Source: Metellina segmentata (taxonomy: Eukaryota; Arthropoda; Arachnida; Araneae; Tetragnathidae). From it: a DNA stretch of 64,000 nucleotides. The DNA is taken from positions 84,671,627 to 84,735,626 of the forward strand of contig OX375878.1 in assembly GCA_947359465.1 (NCBI GenBank). The letters run 5' to 3'. A model generated the notes under the pieces. That model saw only the letters and a program-made list of their open reading frames with translations, did no database searches and was not told the origin of the DNA. The position numbers were made by a program, and so were the translations under genes. Below, piece after piece: positions 1 through 12,558 of the stretch (position 1 is the first letter of the stretch; each line of letters opens with the position of its first letter).

Positions 1-2760
1 AGAATTCTTTCACGATCAGTTTTTCAAAATAAGAAATTTTTAACAGATAAATAACTTGTAAAGAAAGAAGCGGTAAATTTTCAGGTGCAAAACCTTACTT
101 TAATTTCTAAGCAGCAATGTCAAAATGATGAATCAAATTTTTTGTAGCAGTGGTGTAAATATAGTGGATATTAACAATGATATAGGTTTTTCGATTATTA
201 ATCATTTTTGTTACCATTCAAGTAACAATTGCTTTAAGAGAATTTTTATTGATATAGGGATGATACAAATCGTTTCAACTTAATTCAATTGTATTTTGCT
301 TTCTTAAGTTCGTATACAACTTAATTTTTCCCCATAGCTTTTACTGTTAAGTTTCCTTAAAAAATACTACTTTTTGTATGAAAATATAATTTATTGATAA
401 AAATGGACATAAAATTTCAATGAGACACAGAGAAAAATAAATACTTTAAATTATTCATATAGATTTTAATGAGGCAAGCAAACACAAAACTTTTACTTAT
501 ATTATTCAATTGACAAAATTTAATGTATAGCTTTCTTTCTTACCATCTTTATTCATTCCCATCTGCAAACACTTTTTCAACCTGCACGCTTGACACTGGT
601 TTCTATGTGCCTTGTCTACCACACAATTGCCCGTTCCTGCTTGACACCTGTACGAATAACGCGATTAGAGCATTTTGTGGTCATTAGGTACGAATCATCA
701 GTTTCAAATTAAACACTGAAATTCCAAAATCTTCAAAAGTTGATAAGAGGTTTGCAATAGTAGCAAGGTATTGTAACAAAATGTGTTAAAAAGTTATTGC
801 ATTGTAACTGCGTGTACTGATGTATCGATTCTCCTAGGTTTAACAGTTGTAATAATAAAGTAACAGTACATGGTAAAGTTTCTGTATTATTAAATTACTA
901 TGTTTCAAAGCTATTGTATTGAGCCTCAAAAAATTGTTGCACAGATTATTTCTTCTTACACACACATTTGTTATCTTACACACACTATATGTCTTTCCAA
1001 ACTGTTATCAAAATATTTTAAGTATTAAATCTCAGCTAAGAATACATATGAAAATGGTCTTAAGGATGTGAGTCTATGTAACTATCATTTAGTTTATAGG
1101 CTGTTTTTTACCCTTGTATACACTTTCGAATTTAAAATAGGCACTTTTTTCAATATTTCTTCATGTGTAGGAGTAAATAAAAATAAAAATTACTAATTTA
1201 AAAAATTAGTATTAAAATAACAGACACTTGGAAAATTGAACTGAGTTTCAGCAGTGTATGAATTTAGAATAATATAGGTATCGGATTCAGCACGAGAAAT
1301 AAAAAAGTAATTTTCATTTTGCTTCTTTGAATCAAAACGCTATAAGTGTCGTAGAAGTTAAAAATCACGTGATTGACTTTCGTATCGTTTCTTTGTAGCT
1401 TGACATTGACATTAGTCCAAGATGGTTTATCAATGGATGTTTGTAATTCCTATGGTTTCAAGTTTTCTAAGAATACATATCTAACTATTCTTGCAAGTGT
1501 TCTAAGAATAAGTATCATACATTTTTCGAGTGATGTCATGATTTTCAATCTCTTTCATAGCGTAATTTAAAATTCTCTCATTCTATAGATTCATTAATTT
1601 ATAATGAAAGATAATTTCCTTTGAATTATTAAAATTTTGTTTGTTGGGGAAAATTTACTAGGAATCTATATGGGGTAAAAATACGTATTTTATTTAAAAC
1701 TCAATTGTAATAATCAACAGTTGATGCAAGAGAAAGGGAGACATTTTCAACCTATAACAAAATATATTAATTTTGTTACAAAAAATTTATAATTTCTCGA
1801 AACAAAATTTTCCAAATTATATTTAAAAAATCAAGTATTTTCTCTTAGTTCCACTCGAATACAGTGATAATAAACAAAATTTACCATACCTTATCGTACC
1901 AACCAATACTTAAGAGAAGCGTTAAATTATTGAAGCTTTCGTCGTGTCTTACTAATTACTTTAAGTGAAATATTTAAAACAATCACTTATCATAGAGAGA
2001 AAAACTAAATTTTTACAGATTCTCTCAAATGTGCAACCTGTTGATTCACTACTTTGAAACTTAGTGTATGCGCTGTCTTGCACTAACTTACCACACACAC
2101 ATGTATTTAACTTTTAAATAAATTAAAAAAAACTTTCAATTATTTTCTAGTAACAGTTTCAATAATTTAGATTAAAGTGTTTGTGAATAAACTAATTTTG
2201 ATAAGTTAATAAATTAAAGATAAAAAGAGTAACTGTAGGATGCTGTTATATATACACTAATAAATATTAATTTCCTACAGAAAAAAAATGAGACATGCCC
2301 GGTCTCATGTTTGAGGAGGGTACAAGTAGTCTTTGAAACTTGTATGTGTGAGTAAAAATTTAAACATCAAAGAAAAGGTTAAATTAAGCAACTTACGCAT
2401 TCAAACATACGCGTAAAAACACAATGGTTCCTAGAAATGGGCTTTTAAGTTTGGAGCTCACAATACAAATGGACTCTTGTGTTATAATCATCAAAATTAG
2501 CTATTCCAAAAAATTTTCAAGACACTAATATAATCAAAGGGATCTAAACCTCTTCCATAACCTGATCATTTTTTTAGGGGGGGGGGAAATAAAATCCATA
2601 AAAAAATAATTATTATCGGTTGGATGTATAATTTCCTCCCGCCTTTAGACAGTAATAACTATTAATGTTTGACCGCCTTCGTTTTAGGGTTTGACTTCTA
2701 CGTGCATCATTAAAAAAAATTTGTTAACTATTGTTTACTATTTTGTTGCTGCACTTCGAA
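1..2760. other. AT-rich intronic DNA, nothing recognised
   Basis: The sequence is AT-rich and without convincing coding, RNA or repeat structure. The one open frame of about 65 codons near 1373 starts at TTG and has no recognisable content. A G-run of about a dozen bases sits at 2577-2587. Confidence 0.6.
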
Positions 2761-2799
2761 AACTTCAAAACCTCGGTCGTGCCCTGCTGTAGAGGAGTT

Positions 2800-2988
2800 G
2801 GGTTAATGTATTTAACGAAACAGGGACCACTTTGGGCCAAACAACACCAAACTCAAGACAGACATCAAGTAATGGACATACACGCAAGCAGAGATTCACT
2901 GATACAGAAGAGAAAAACTTTGAGTGCTACAGGAATCGAGTTTACAACGTGCAGATTGCTAGTGCTGTGAGCAAACCCACTGAGCCAC
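2800..2988 (-). repeat. tRNA-derived SINE, family B, minus strand
   Basis: Read on the minus strand, a tRNA-like head has an A-box-like GTGGCTCAGTGGGTTTGC and a B-box-like ACTCGATTCC about 40 bp later. A body follows that can be aligned by eye with the copy at 42799-43010, through TTTCTCT, GTGTGTAT and GTCTTG landmarks. A shorter head is at 12451-12523. Confidence 0.6.
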
Positions 2989-3088
2989 TTTGAATTGTAC
3001 CGAGAAAGGGATACAAAATGTTGGTAGCAACCTTTCTCTCTCTATGTTATTGTTTTAAGCCCCGTAGTCACTAGAGAACTGTAATATG

Positions 3089-3708
3089 TAAGAGAGTTTG
3101 TACACACACTGATAATTATCGGAGTTGATGTGTTCAGGCATGGTCTCTTGTACATTGCGTCTGATTTTTATCGAGTTCTGCGTCATTTTTGCTTGAACGT
3201 GATGAAATTGTATCAAGCGACTTTATTCGACTTTTTCAGCAGCTTAGTAATAATTAAAATGAATATGCTTGTATCAATTAAAAAATATATATATTATTTT
3301 GTACTGGATGTTCTTGCGAAAGCGTAGAAGGTATAGACTTTTTCGGATTTATCCACTAATAGCCGAACGATATGTGGAAGGTGTGTTTTATATAATGTTT
3401 TATACGCTCCGTAAGTAATATAAGTTTTAACGCTCATTTTTGTATCGTATCAATAATTTAAAAAGTAGGAAGCCGATTACTGCGACTAAAATGCAGGTCA
3501 ATATGCAAAAAACTGTAATTCTAGAATGCGAAGCGCAGGCGCACTGGATATTTATCGTTCCTGTTTGGCAGACCGTCCTACAATTCAAAATGTTGGATTG
3601 CATTTTTTGGCGGATCCGACAATGTTTGTGTGCAAGGTATCAATGTAAAACAATGTAATTTGAAAGTATCCGACATACGATAATTATCGGTGTGCGTACA
3701 AACGCTCT
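3089..3708. mobile_element. Short TIR element of about 620 bp (MITE-like)
   Basis: The ends are inverted copies about 34 bp long. The left end carries GTTTGTACACACACTGATAA. The right end, reverse complemented, carries GTTTGTACGCACACCGATAA. Both continue into ATTATCG. No transposase is visible in the AT-rich interior. The superfamily is unclear because the target duplication cannot be fixed. Confidence 0.7.
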
Positions 3709-4270
3709 AATGTAGTAGCCTCGGATTTGGACTCAACGGCCTCATTTCCTTGTAAAACGCCATAAGCAGTCCAAACCACAATGCTGTAGTGATTGTTAAT
3801 AGTAAATGATCGCACTCTTGGCAACATACTCAATACCAAACTGCTCTTCTCCATATCCATGATCTTACAGTAATATCTTTTGTGTTTGCCTCGAAATCCG
3901 CCAACCTGTCAGATAACTACAAGCATTACAGGGCTATTCGCGGGTCCTGTTGTTTAGGCATCAACCACTAGCGCAAACCCGCTGGTGTTAACGGTTATAC
4001 AACATAACAAATTACAAGTCACAAGGTAGTACGTGGCATTATGAAGCTTTTAAAAAGCTTTGTTTTGCTAATATTACCTGTAGAAAAACAAGATTTGATG
4101 TAACAAGCACTGACAGTTAACAAGTGTAAAAACATGGTGGAATAAATACGTTCCTATACCATATCATGCAACCAGGATTATTGGGTACTTGTGCCTGTCC
4201 TATATAAGCATCAACCAGTTCAGCGGGCACTACTGAATTTATAAGAATATAAAGAAAAATAAATAAGAGG

Positions 4271-4362
4271 GGAGATAGGCAGATAGCCAAATTTACGTTG
4301 CACTGGAGCAACGCAACAGGTTATTTGCGACGGTCCGGGATTAATCCCAAAGGAAAATGTCC
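4271..4362 (-). repeat. SINE family A, 3' fragment
   Basis: This is the 3' portion of the SINE family best seen at 58739-59067, in reverse: a GGTAG-like tail, ACGTTG, the CCGGGATTAATCCC core, and loss of homology near 4362. It is 5'-truncated. Confidence 0.65.
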
Positions 4363-4542
4363 GAAAATAAGAAAGTGGAAAAGCGTATTGTCACAAAGTA
4401 AGATTACAGATTTCTGACCAGAGTGTCTGTCCACTTAGGAAGTCTTGATTAATGTACCGTCTTCATCTCAAAGCATACTGTTTTTAAAAAAGCCCAGTAT
4501 TTGACCTATACGTTTTCAGCAACCATTTTGTTTAAAGACATC

Positions 4543-5062
4543 TCCTCTACTTCAATATGATATGATTTAATTCATACTCTGTCATTTGGTGCTTAAACGG
4601 TTCACTGGATGTTTAAATTTCAACTCTAGATGTCTTCGTTCGCGTGGGTGTTAGGACCATAATATGTGACGGTACGGTACTTTGAGAGATGATAAAAAAA
4701 CATCTTTTTTAAGGAGCGGAGTCCCCAAATGAATACATTACTCTCCCATGAATCAATACCATAGAGATGCAACTGAATGGGGACAACTATTTTATGAAAA
4801 AATATGTTATTTTAATCTCTTCTATTTCAATACTATAATAATATGATTTAATTTATGCCGTCATTTAGTCCTTAAACGGTTCACTGGATGTTCAAATTTC
4901 AACTCTAGATGTCTTCGTTCGCGTGGGTGTTAGGACCATATTATGTGAAGGTACGGTACTTTGAGAGATGATAAAAAACATCTTTTTTAAGGAGCGGAGT
5001 CCCCAAACGGATACATTCCTGAGTCAAAAAATAGGGATGCGACTGAATGGGGACAATAGTTA
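4543..5062. repeat. Tandem duplication, period about 279 bp
   Basis: Two direct copies share long near-identical blocks. CTTAAACGGTTCACTGGATG starts at 4592 and again at 4871, followed in both by a shared block through GATGTCTTCG and AGGAGCGGAGTCCCC. The second copy ends about 90 bp from the exon 2 donor. Confidence 0.85.
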
Positions 5063-5152
5063 ACTATTTTAAGGGTAAATTATGTTATTTAAATGTCCCC
5101 AAACAAGGGCTCTAGAAATGGGAAGTTTATATACGAATGGAAGCGCACTCAC

Positions 5153-5501
5153 CTGTATATTAGTTTTCTCCTCACACTTCTCTTGAAGAAGCCGCTGCAA
5201 CCGTTGCAAGCCAGAATGCCGTAGTGCTTCCCGCTCGACGTATCGCCGCAGACGACGCACGTCAGCCCCGGGGAGATCCTCTTGGCGGGGGTGTGACCCA
5301 GCACGTCGGGGGGGCTGCCCCCCTGCAGCCGCGAGTGGGGCAGGGGCGGCGGCGGTGGGTAGAAGCCGTGCACCGAGACGGTCGGACAGTGGGGGTGCAG
5401 GACCGACGACGAGGACGATCCGGCCAGCGACGGGGGTGGGGAGTCCCTGGGGGGCACTTCCGGGGAATGCCCCCCTAAGGTGCTGCCCGGAGATGATGGC
5501 T
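5153..5501 (-). CDS. Hr51: Exon 2 of an NR2E3/Hr51-type nuclear receptor (first zinc finger)
   Basis: This internal exon encodes a Pro/Ser/Gly-rich linker followed by the first zinc finger of a nuclear receptor DNA-binding domain, a nuclear transcription factor. Counting from the exon 1 ATG, the zinc ligands are Cys110, Cys113, Cys127 and Cys130, with P-box CNGCSG and then [12 protein letters not shown]. The NGCSG P-box and RRKLIY fit the NR2E3 / Hr51 (unfulfilled) / fax-1 group; tailless has DGCAG and dissatisfaction differs further. The acceptor is a long pyrimidine tract ending in CAG (intron side 5502-5504). The donor reads CAG|GTGAGT (intron from 5152). The exon enters in phase 1 and leaves in phase 2, holding 115 whole codons. 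The next exon should supply the second finger; I see nothing like it in 1-5152. An apparent start at 5457 is GTG, so it is only an internal valine. Family assignment is firm; the symbol is by homology. Confidence 0.93.
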
Positions 5502-5849
5502 CTGCGGGGGGAGGAAGAGAAAAAGAGGGAGTCAGAGGAAGATGGAGAGAGAGGAATTCAGTTGATTTATGAGGACACTCCGAAAAAGGGAGGAGAGGAT
5601 AGTGACAATGAAGGAATCCGATTGGTGGGTGGATTTAGAGATAAGGGCGGGGATAGGTTACAGATTTCGGATCCTGGGAGGGAAGGGTTGAGGCCTTTTC
5701 GACACCGGGAGTAGATAGCGGCGTTTGTTTTTAATCTGTCAGGCAGGACGTCTTTGTTTGAAAATGCTACACGGTCAGCTCTTTTGTAATCGAGCTTCCT
5801 TCTCCTGAATGAAGAGATCTAGGTTGATAACTAATGATTTTAAGAGGGA

Positions 5850-6800
5850 AGAGGGAAAAAATATATCGGGTGTTTTAAAACAAACTCATTTCCCACGAAC
5901 AAAGGGACCTAGAGTGAGTATAGGTCGATAATGGTTTGGAGAAAGTGAAATAAAAACATATTGGGGTTAGTTTTAAGACAAGCTTTATTCTCATGAATGG
6001 ATAAACAACTTAAAATGAGTATAGATCTTCAATGATTTTAAAGTAATAAAATGGAAATTTGTAAGGTGTCTTGAAACAAGTTTACTTCTTAAGAAGAGTA
6101 TTAAGTGATTATAGCTCTATAATAATTTTAAAGTAGTCAAATGAAAAATAGAGATGAGGCTTATTACAAACTAAGTTCTCAGGAAGTATGTAGTTATGGT
6201 AGTACACGTTAAAAGTATTCAAGTTTACTTCTTAACAAGAGTCTTAAGTGAGTATAGCTCTATAATACCTCAGCGGAGCCTGCAATTCTGATGCTTGCGA
6301 GATCGGCGCTTAGACCTGGCTAAAGACCGTCGTGTTCGCTAATGGCGGCTGGGGCACGTTAAATAGGTCGTGGTCACAAAGTCCCCCATGTTCCCATACC
6401 AAATCAATACCTCTGGGGGTACCTGATCAGGGGGTTATCGGCCTCTGATTGGGATCTAAATTACGATATGTGTGAGTGAATGGATGGGGGAATGGACCTT
6501 CCTGTAAAACGGATGTGTCATGCATGAAGAAGTGCAACACTCCGGGGCAATGGCACACCCAATTGGACCATATATGGCCCGCACGACAACAACAACAACA
6601 GCTCTATAATAATTTTAAAATAGTGAAATGAAAAATAGAGATGAGTCTTATTACAAACTAAGTTCTCAGGTAGTATGTAGTTATGGTAGTACACGTAAAA
6701 AGTATTTTAAGTTCATAGATAATCTTTATGTTTGAAGGAACCCGAAGGTCTGCAGTAATTTTAAGACAGTGAAATAAAAGAAATATTCTTCTGAGTTTCA
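5850..6800. repeat. Degenerate tandem repeat, about 115-bp units
   Basis: Related units recur around GAGTATAGCTCTATAATAA-type blocks, TTTTAAAGTAGTGAAATG and GTTTACTTCTTAAGAAGAG. The array is interrupted by the retroposon at 6268-6599, and the units either side of it are the most alike. Confidence 0.65.
6268..6599 (+). mobile_element. SINE-like retroposon with CAA tail and 12-bp target duplication
   Basis: The insert is bounded by AGCTCTATAATA at 6256-6267 and again at 6600-6611, a perfect 12-bp target-site duplication. It ends in a (CAA)n tail, as expected for a LINE-mobilised retroposon. The 332-bp body has no open frame and is GC-richer than its surroundings. Its head does not look like the tRNA heads of the other SINEs here, so this is a separate family. 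The RNA it descends from was not identified. Confidence 0.8.
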
Positions 6801-7472
6801 AAATTTTAGAAAATAGGAAACGAAACTAAAATAGGAAATGTAATTGTGAAAAAAAAGAGTGGTTTAAAATGGTGAATCGGTACTTTTTGAAAATACAAAA
6901 TTTAAATTTTTGCATAAATATTATTAAGAATACTGAAAGTTCAAAAAGAAACAGGAAATAATAGTAAATAGAATTTGTTAACTGGCAAAATAAAACATTA
7001 AAGATGTAACATGATATAAAATATTTTAAGTTAAATGTATCAATTAAACATATAAAACAGTGGGCTATAGGAAAGTAAATTTAATAATCTAATCAACCTC
7101 CTTAGAACTTATATACTTTTATAACCATACAAAATATACTCCACATTTTAATTTATTTTGGAAGTAATACTCAAGTAAATCATAGGTAAAAGTGACTATA
7201 TAATTTGCGAGTCACTATTCCTCAGGATCATTTGTTTCCATTTAAAAAATAAAATGATAATTGTTCATTTCTTTTGAATTTCTTAGTTAGCTTATCAATG
7301 TCCACTTTAGTTAAATGAATCAGTTTCTACACCAAAAGAATTTTGTATCTGAAGCTTTTGATCGACACTGAATCATAATACACTCTCCCTAACACGTATT
7401 CCAGTGACATTTTTAATGTGAAAACTTACATGACGTATGGCGCAAAAATCATACTTCGTCAAGCTAAATGAA

Positions 7473-7912
7473 ACCCGAAGTACACATCTGGTTTTGTACC
7501 GCTGCGGAAACGCAAGTGCGGTCTGAGATGCATTAGATCCATTAGAGTAGTGCACACAAACCTCCGGCGCCGATGCGGCGACGCACGTCCAACTTGCGTG
7601 CAATTTGTACCGAAGTCCCCACGGCTCTGCAACTCACCGCACACGCTTCTCCGGTCTCAAGTACCTTGTTTTCATAAATAAATGGAATATAAATAATAAT
7701 AATTAAAGGAAGTATCCAGTAACGTCTATTTTTGTTCCAAAATATATTTTTTTGTACACCAAGTAAGCGAAATAATCACTTTTTTTCGATAGATATCCAT
7801 CGCATATGGCGCTTAATGAGTACATGCGTCATTTCACGGTTATGTGAGCAAACTTGAGCTTCGGCACAGCACCGGCGCCGCACGTTGGAAAATCGGATGT
7901 GTGCACCGGGGC
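7473..7912 (-). mobile_element. Harbinger-like MITE, copy 1
   Basis: This is a decayed copy of the family at 10011-10465, in the opposite orientation. The ends are diverged forms of CCGGTGCACACATCCGG and its complement. The interior shares CAAGTGCGGTCTGAGAT and the GTAACGTCTATTTT block. Coding capacity is absent. Confidence 0.75.
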
Positions 7913-7914
7913 TA

Positions 7915-9095
7915 AGAATACTGTTAACTAAATCCATTAAGCTAAAATTTGGTTTTGAAACTTTAAAGTGTGTTCAATAATATTTGCATGATAGTACATG
8001 CCTTGTACTAGAGCATCTCTAAAAGGAGTTCTCGACAAAAAAGAAATAACTCGTGGTTAACTAACTGGGTTATCTCCTATTCTAGCTTCCACAGAGATCT
8101 GGAAAAGTTATCCCCTATAATAAAAGGTGTCATACTGAAGACAAACTTGTTCCATGTGACGATAGCTTTATCAGTGATGGAGAGTGATTAAAACCTTTAA
8201 TCTTTGGACTACGGCTATAGATATAACACGCGATTCTTGTACGACTGCTATACCGGCCGTATTCTAAAGGTTAACAAATATAGTGCTGGCCAGAATAACC
8301 GTTAGCTTTATAGTTCGTAGAAATCAGCACATTTGAAATTACATATAGATCAATAAGTGTAAAGTTAGAAAAAAATCATACTTTGTGATTTATAAGTCAA
8401 TTATTAAGCGTTTATCAATGCATTTTTCACAGAACTCTATCGATCTTCCAAAACGTATCTTTTGAGATGATACTGTTGTTACGAAGGATATTTTTTTGTA
8501 TCATATACGAGTGTTTTTAAATTTCATAAAATGGATGAGAAGAGAAATCATACCAACTCTTTCTCATCAAATTCTGGTAGTGCAACTTCAAATTAAATTA
8601 TTTAAACAATGTAAGAAGCTCTACGTTCTCCACAGCTAGTCTGGTACTAGTATATAAGGTTTCATAAATAGTCTCACCAAATATAGTGTAAGTAAAAATA
8701 GTTTCTCAGTGGAACTTACTATAAGAAACTCAGAGAGTGGTGTTTAAGTCAATTATCGATACTTTATCTAACATCGGAACGATATTTTGTTGCATAATAG
8801 TCTTAAGGAATAGTAATAAGGGAAATTTAAGAGTAGAAAGTTGTATGTTGTTCTAATACTATTTAAAAGCATTTTAATGAATTTCCTTTGTAAAAGAGCA
8901 AATTATATAGAAATATATTTAAGAAATCTACATGAAATAAAGCGAAATATCAAAAACCTCTGCAGAATATTATCAAAATTGTAATTTCTGTTTCTTAAGA
9001 AGCATAAATCTTAAATCCAATACAGCCTTTTTTCAACTCGATGAGTTTCTGGAAGTTAATGGTCCTTGAAAGCGACAAATATAGCTTTTGTAAAA
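7915..9095. other. AT-rich intronic DNA, nothing recognised
   Basis: I see no gene, repeat array or clear element end in this stretch. Confidence 0.5.
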
Positions 9096-9099
9096 TCCC

Positions 9100-9750
9100 T
9101 CCAAATTTTTTTTTCTCCGAGACTTACTCATCATTTCAACTCAACTTCGCTGCATCATTTTTACGAGTCTTTGGCTTTCACGGGATCTCTGTAATGTCGA
9201 TCGCTCAGTAGTTTTCTACTTAATTTTTCTTTTCCATCGCATTACAGCCCGCGAGTTTTTAAAACTAAGCTCCCCAGGAGTGTCATCACTTTCACAAACC
9301 AAAACCTATAATCGAAACTTTAAACCAAAACGACAAAGTAAACTATCTGGAGTTTTAGGACCACTCTTAGGCCTTCCTCCGTCATTAATCACGTGATGGT
9401 GTTTATCCTGAGCGTTTTCCTTTTACAGCCCAGTTATCCACCTTTCAAAATCCATCCTCGCCTTCCCTGCGTCACGTACGTCCGGCACTGCTGCCGCAGA
9501 TAAAGGCTAGAGTGGACGATTTTGTTGGCTAAACCTCCATTAAAGCCGAAGATGTGACCAGCCACAGCATCCGCCCTGACTGAGAAGAGGCGATCGTTAA
9601 AAAGGAGAGCCCACAAATTTCTAAGCGTCTGGGTCAAGTTGATCGCATTAGTTCGACTCAGATTCGTCCCCGATACAATTTAACACTCTGTGGGGGGCCA
9701 ACACTCATACATCCTTCTGCAACTTGCAGTCTTCTCTGCGCGACTTCTAA
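9100..9750. other. Unique island of mixed composition in intron 1
   Basis: This unique, less AT-rich stretch includes CACGTGATGG and CGTCACGTACG. No coding exon with matching splice sites was recognised. It is a candidate conserved non-coding element. Confidence 0.35.
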
Positions 9751-10010
9751 CTAGTTTGGAACTTCTTGACCAATAGAATGATTCTTACCATCCTTTCAAA
9801 GAATTAATGTCGTTATTTTGCCATAAAACGTGTGTGGGTGGGTGATGCTGATGTTATTAGTTTACTATTTATTATTGTAAAATATAGCTTGTTTTTATTC
9901 ATGTATACTAACGTATTCATAAAAAAAAATATTTGTTTCCCAACGTAAATTATTTTCTGTACTTTCTAACAATATGATCGATTTACGTATTGATGAAGTA
10001 ATTTGTTTGA

Positions 10011-10465
10011 GGCCCGGTGCACACATCCGGTTTTTCAACGTGCGGCAACGCTGCGGCACCGAAACCCAACAACACACACATAACGGTGAAATGACGCAAG
10101 TACTCATTTCGCGCCATTTGCGATACATATTCTATCGAAGAAAACGTGTTTATTTCGCTTACTTGGTGAAAAAAAGTTTATTTTGAAATAAAATAGACGT
10201 TACTGGATACAACCATTTATTAATTATCAGTTATATTCCATTTATTTATGAGAACAAGATACTTCAGACCGGTGAAGCGTGTGCGGCGAGCTGCGGCTGC
10301 GCTGTGGGGAACTACGGTTACAAATTGCACGCAAGTTGGACGTGCGTCGCCACAGCGGCGCCGAAGGCATGTGTGCACTACTCCATTGAATCTAGTGTGT
10401 CTCAGACCGCACTTGCGTTGCGGCAGCGGCGCCGCACGTTTAAAAACCGGATGTGTGCACCGGGC
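10011..10465 (+). mobile_element. Harbinger-like MITE, copy 2 (best TIRs)
   Basis: The left end begins GGCCCGGTGCACACATCCGG. The right end is its near-perfect inverse, with at least 35 bp of TIR. The 455-bp interior has no transposase. GGCCC tips with a TTA target duplication (seen clearly at the 55657 copy) suggest the PIF/Harbinger superfamily. Low-quality open frames here come from GC-rich TIR DNA. Confidence 0.85.
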
Positions 10466-10831
10466 TTTAATGTCGTTATTTTGCCATAAAACGTATGTGG
10501 GTGGGTGATGCTTATGTTATTTGTAAATAACTGTTATTTGTTTACTATTTATTATTGCAAAACATAGCTTGTTTTTATTCATGCATACTAACGTATTCAC
10601 TAACTCATAAAACATTATTTGCTTCCTAAAGTAAATTAATTTCTGTAACTTTCTAACAATACGATCTATTTACATATTTATAAAGTAATTTGTTTAATAA
10701 TGTAAAATATAAAAAAGTTTGGATATTCTTGACAAATAGAATGTTTCTTACGATTCGTTTAAACAATCAGTATCGTTATTTTGTCATAAAACATGTGTGG
10801 GTACTGCTGATGTTATATTTGCTTATAATTG

Positions 10832-11115
10832 TTTTTCTTTCCAATGGCGGGACACTGGACTCTATCCTTAGCCACTCCAAGGCCTGAAGTGGTGGTCGAC
10901 TACTTCCAATGGCAGGGCCTAAGGACCTATCCTTGGCCACTACAAGGCCGGATGTGATTGTCACTTGTGAAGGGGCCCCCAGTGGGAAGACCATCATTGC
11001 CCCTAACGAAGCAAAGGACAGCACAATTTTACATCCATGCACTGACCCCGGATTCGAGCTAGGAACCTTCCGTTCCAGAGGCCAACACCTTAACCACTAG
11101 ACCGGTTGGTCGGCG
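10832..11115 (-). repeat. SINE family A variant with an internal duplication, minus strand
   Basis: On the minus strand, a tRNA-like head begins GCCGACCAACCGGTCTAGTG and has a B-box-like CTCGAATCC. The distal part holds two related blocks of about 65 bp beginning near TCCAATGGC. Short TAATTG sequences flank both ends as a possible target duplication. It is inserted in the third unit of the surrounding triplication. Confidence 0.7.
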
Positions 11116-11330
11116 CTTGTAATTGTAATTTGTATACTATTTATTACAGTAAAATAAAACTTGTTTTTATTCATGTATAGTAATGTATTTATTAACTCAT
11201 TATATATTATTGGTTTCCTAATGGATTACAGTGTAAATTATTTTCTGTAACTTTTTAACAATATGATCGAGTTACATATTCATAAAGTAATTTGTTTAAT
11301 ATTGTAAAATATATAAAGTATTTATTATAA

Positions 11331-12440
11331 TCCATGAAATAATTGTATTTAATTTTCTTTCCAGTTTTAGTTTTCGTAATTGTACTTTGTAAAGTATCAA
11401 TATGTTAAGAAATGAAAGTGATGGAAAGCAACTATAAAAATTGAATCACACTCAGAGAAACGCAATAATCAATGTATTCGAGAACTATCTAATTTTCTTG
11501 TAATTGCGTAACATGAATATGTTTAAAAAATGAAGACAGATACAAATAGAATCAACATTTCCTAAAAGTATTAAAGTTAAGATAAGTAGTAATCAGAGAA
11601 ATGCATATTGAACTGAGAATTTCTTTAAACTAAAGGAACCTTAAAGAAACGAATACCTTCTATATTATAGAAAATACTTGATTTATTGTTTCGTATAGTT
11701 TAAAAACTCATGAAAAGTAATCCAAATTTAATGTAACATCAAAATTATAAGAAAATGTAATTCTTATAATAACGAAAGTTGACAAAATACTGTTGTAAGA
11801 CAGAAGCTACAATAGGTAAATTGCGTATCTGTATCAGATCTAAATGAATTATTGAAATCTATCAGTGTCTAATAATTTCCAGTGCGTTTTAAAAAGCATT
11901 GATCACCATTTAATTTTTTTCGTCTCTTATATGTATTTTTAAATAACTTATTTTACATTAAAATTATTTTACAACTATAAGATAATTTAACATTTTGTAC
12001 CATTATAAACTTTTTGTGGGACAGTAGAAATTAAATTCCGCATGCAAACTTAAATCAACTTGTTGATGAATACGAACATTCATAGTTGAAATTAAATATA
12101 AGTGGGTAGACGAGATAAGAAATGTTCATACGTTACATCAGATAGTTATATTCTCCAAAACCCGCAAAGGATTTATTAATACACAAACTAAACTCGTTGA
12201 AACAGACTAATTATTTGAAAAATGACGGAAACGAAAATTATGCTTACTACCATCAAAGAAATTCGATTTTGAGTTACAATACTGAACTTTATTAACAAAC
12301 GACAACAGTCAAAGTGTAAAAAATAAGTAACTGTGCATGATCGGCGTAAAAATCTTATTTTAATTGGGGTTTTATGGCGCAGGCCATTCACAAATGTTTT
12401 TACCCTCAAGTAAATCGATTGTATCTAAACTATTACGAAA
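11331..12440. other. AT-rich intronic DNA, nothing recognised
   Basis: No gene, element end or tandem repeat is evident here. Confidence 0.5.
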
Positions 12441-12450
12441 TAGAGAAATA

Positions 12451-12523
12451 CACCCAGAGTAGTTGTAGGAATCGAGCCTACGCCACCTACAACTCCCAGG
12501 GTAGGCAAACCAACCGAGCCACA
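12451..12523 (-). repeat. tRNA-like SINE head (family B)
   Basis: Minus-strand GTGGCTCGGTTGGTTTGCC (A-box region) and GGCTCGATTCCTAC (B-box) are spaced as in a tRNA. The flanking bases do not fold into a complete tRNA gene, so this is a SINE remnant. Confidence 0.6.
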
Positions 12524-12558
12524 GCGGGCCCTTTTAAATTGAAATCTGAAATCATTAA

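Larger units (their letters stand above)
9775..11330. repeat. Tandem triplication (about 300-bp unit) split by a MITE and a SINE
   Basis: Three related units share the landmarks GTCGTTATTTTG, TTTACTATTTATTATTG, CTTGTTTTTATTCATG, TTTCTAACAATA-GATC and AAGTAATTTGTTT. They lie at about 9800-10010, 10466-10720 and 10730-11320. A Harbinger-like MITE sits between units one and two, and a SINE interrupts unit three. Confidence 0.75.

Noticed and set aside
5224..5714. Plus-strand frames opposite exon 2
   Set aside because: Antisense shadows of a GC-rich coding exon; no known domain.
7473..10465. CRISPR-like spaced repeats
   Set aside because: Repeats are long TIR and MITE copies in a eukaryotic genome, not short regularly spaced units.
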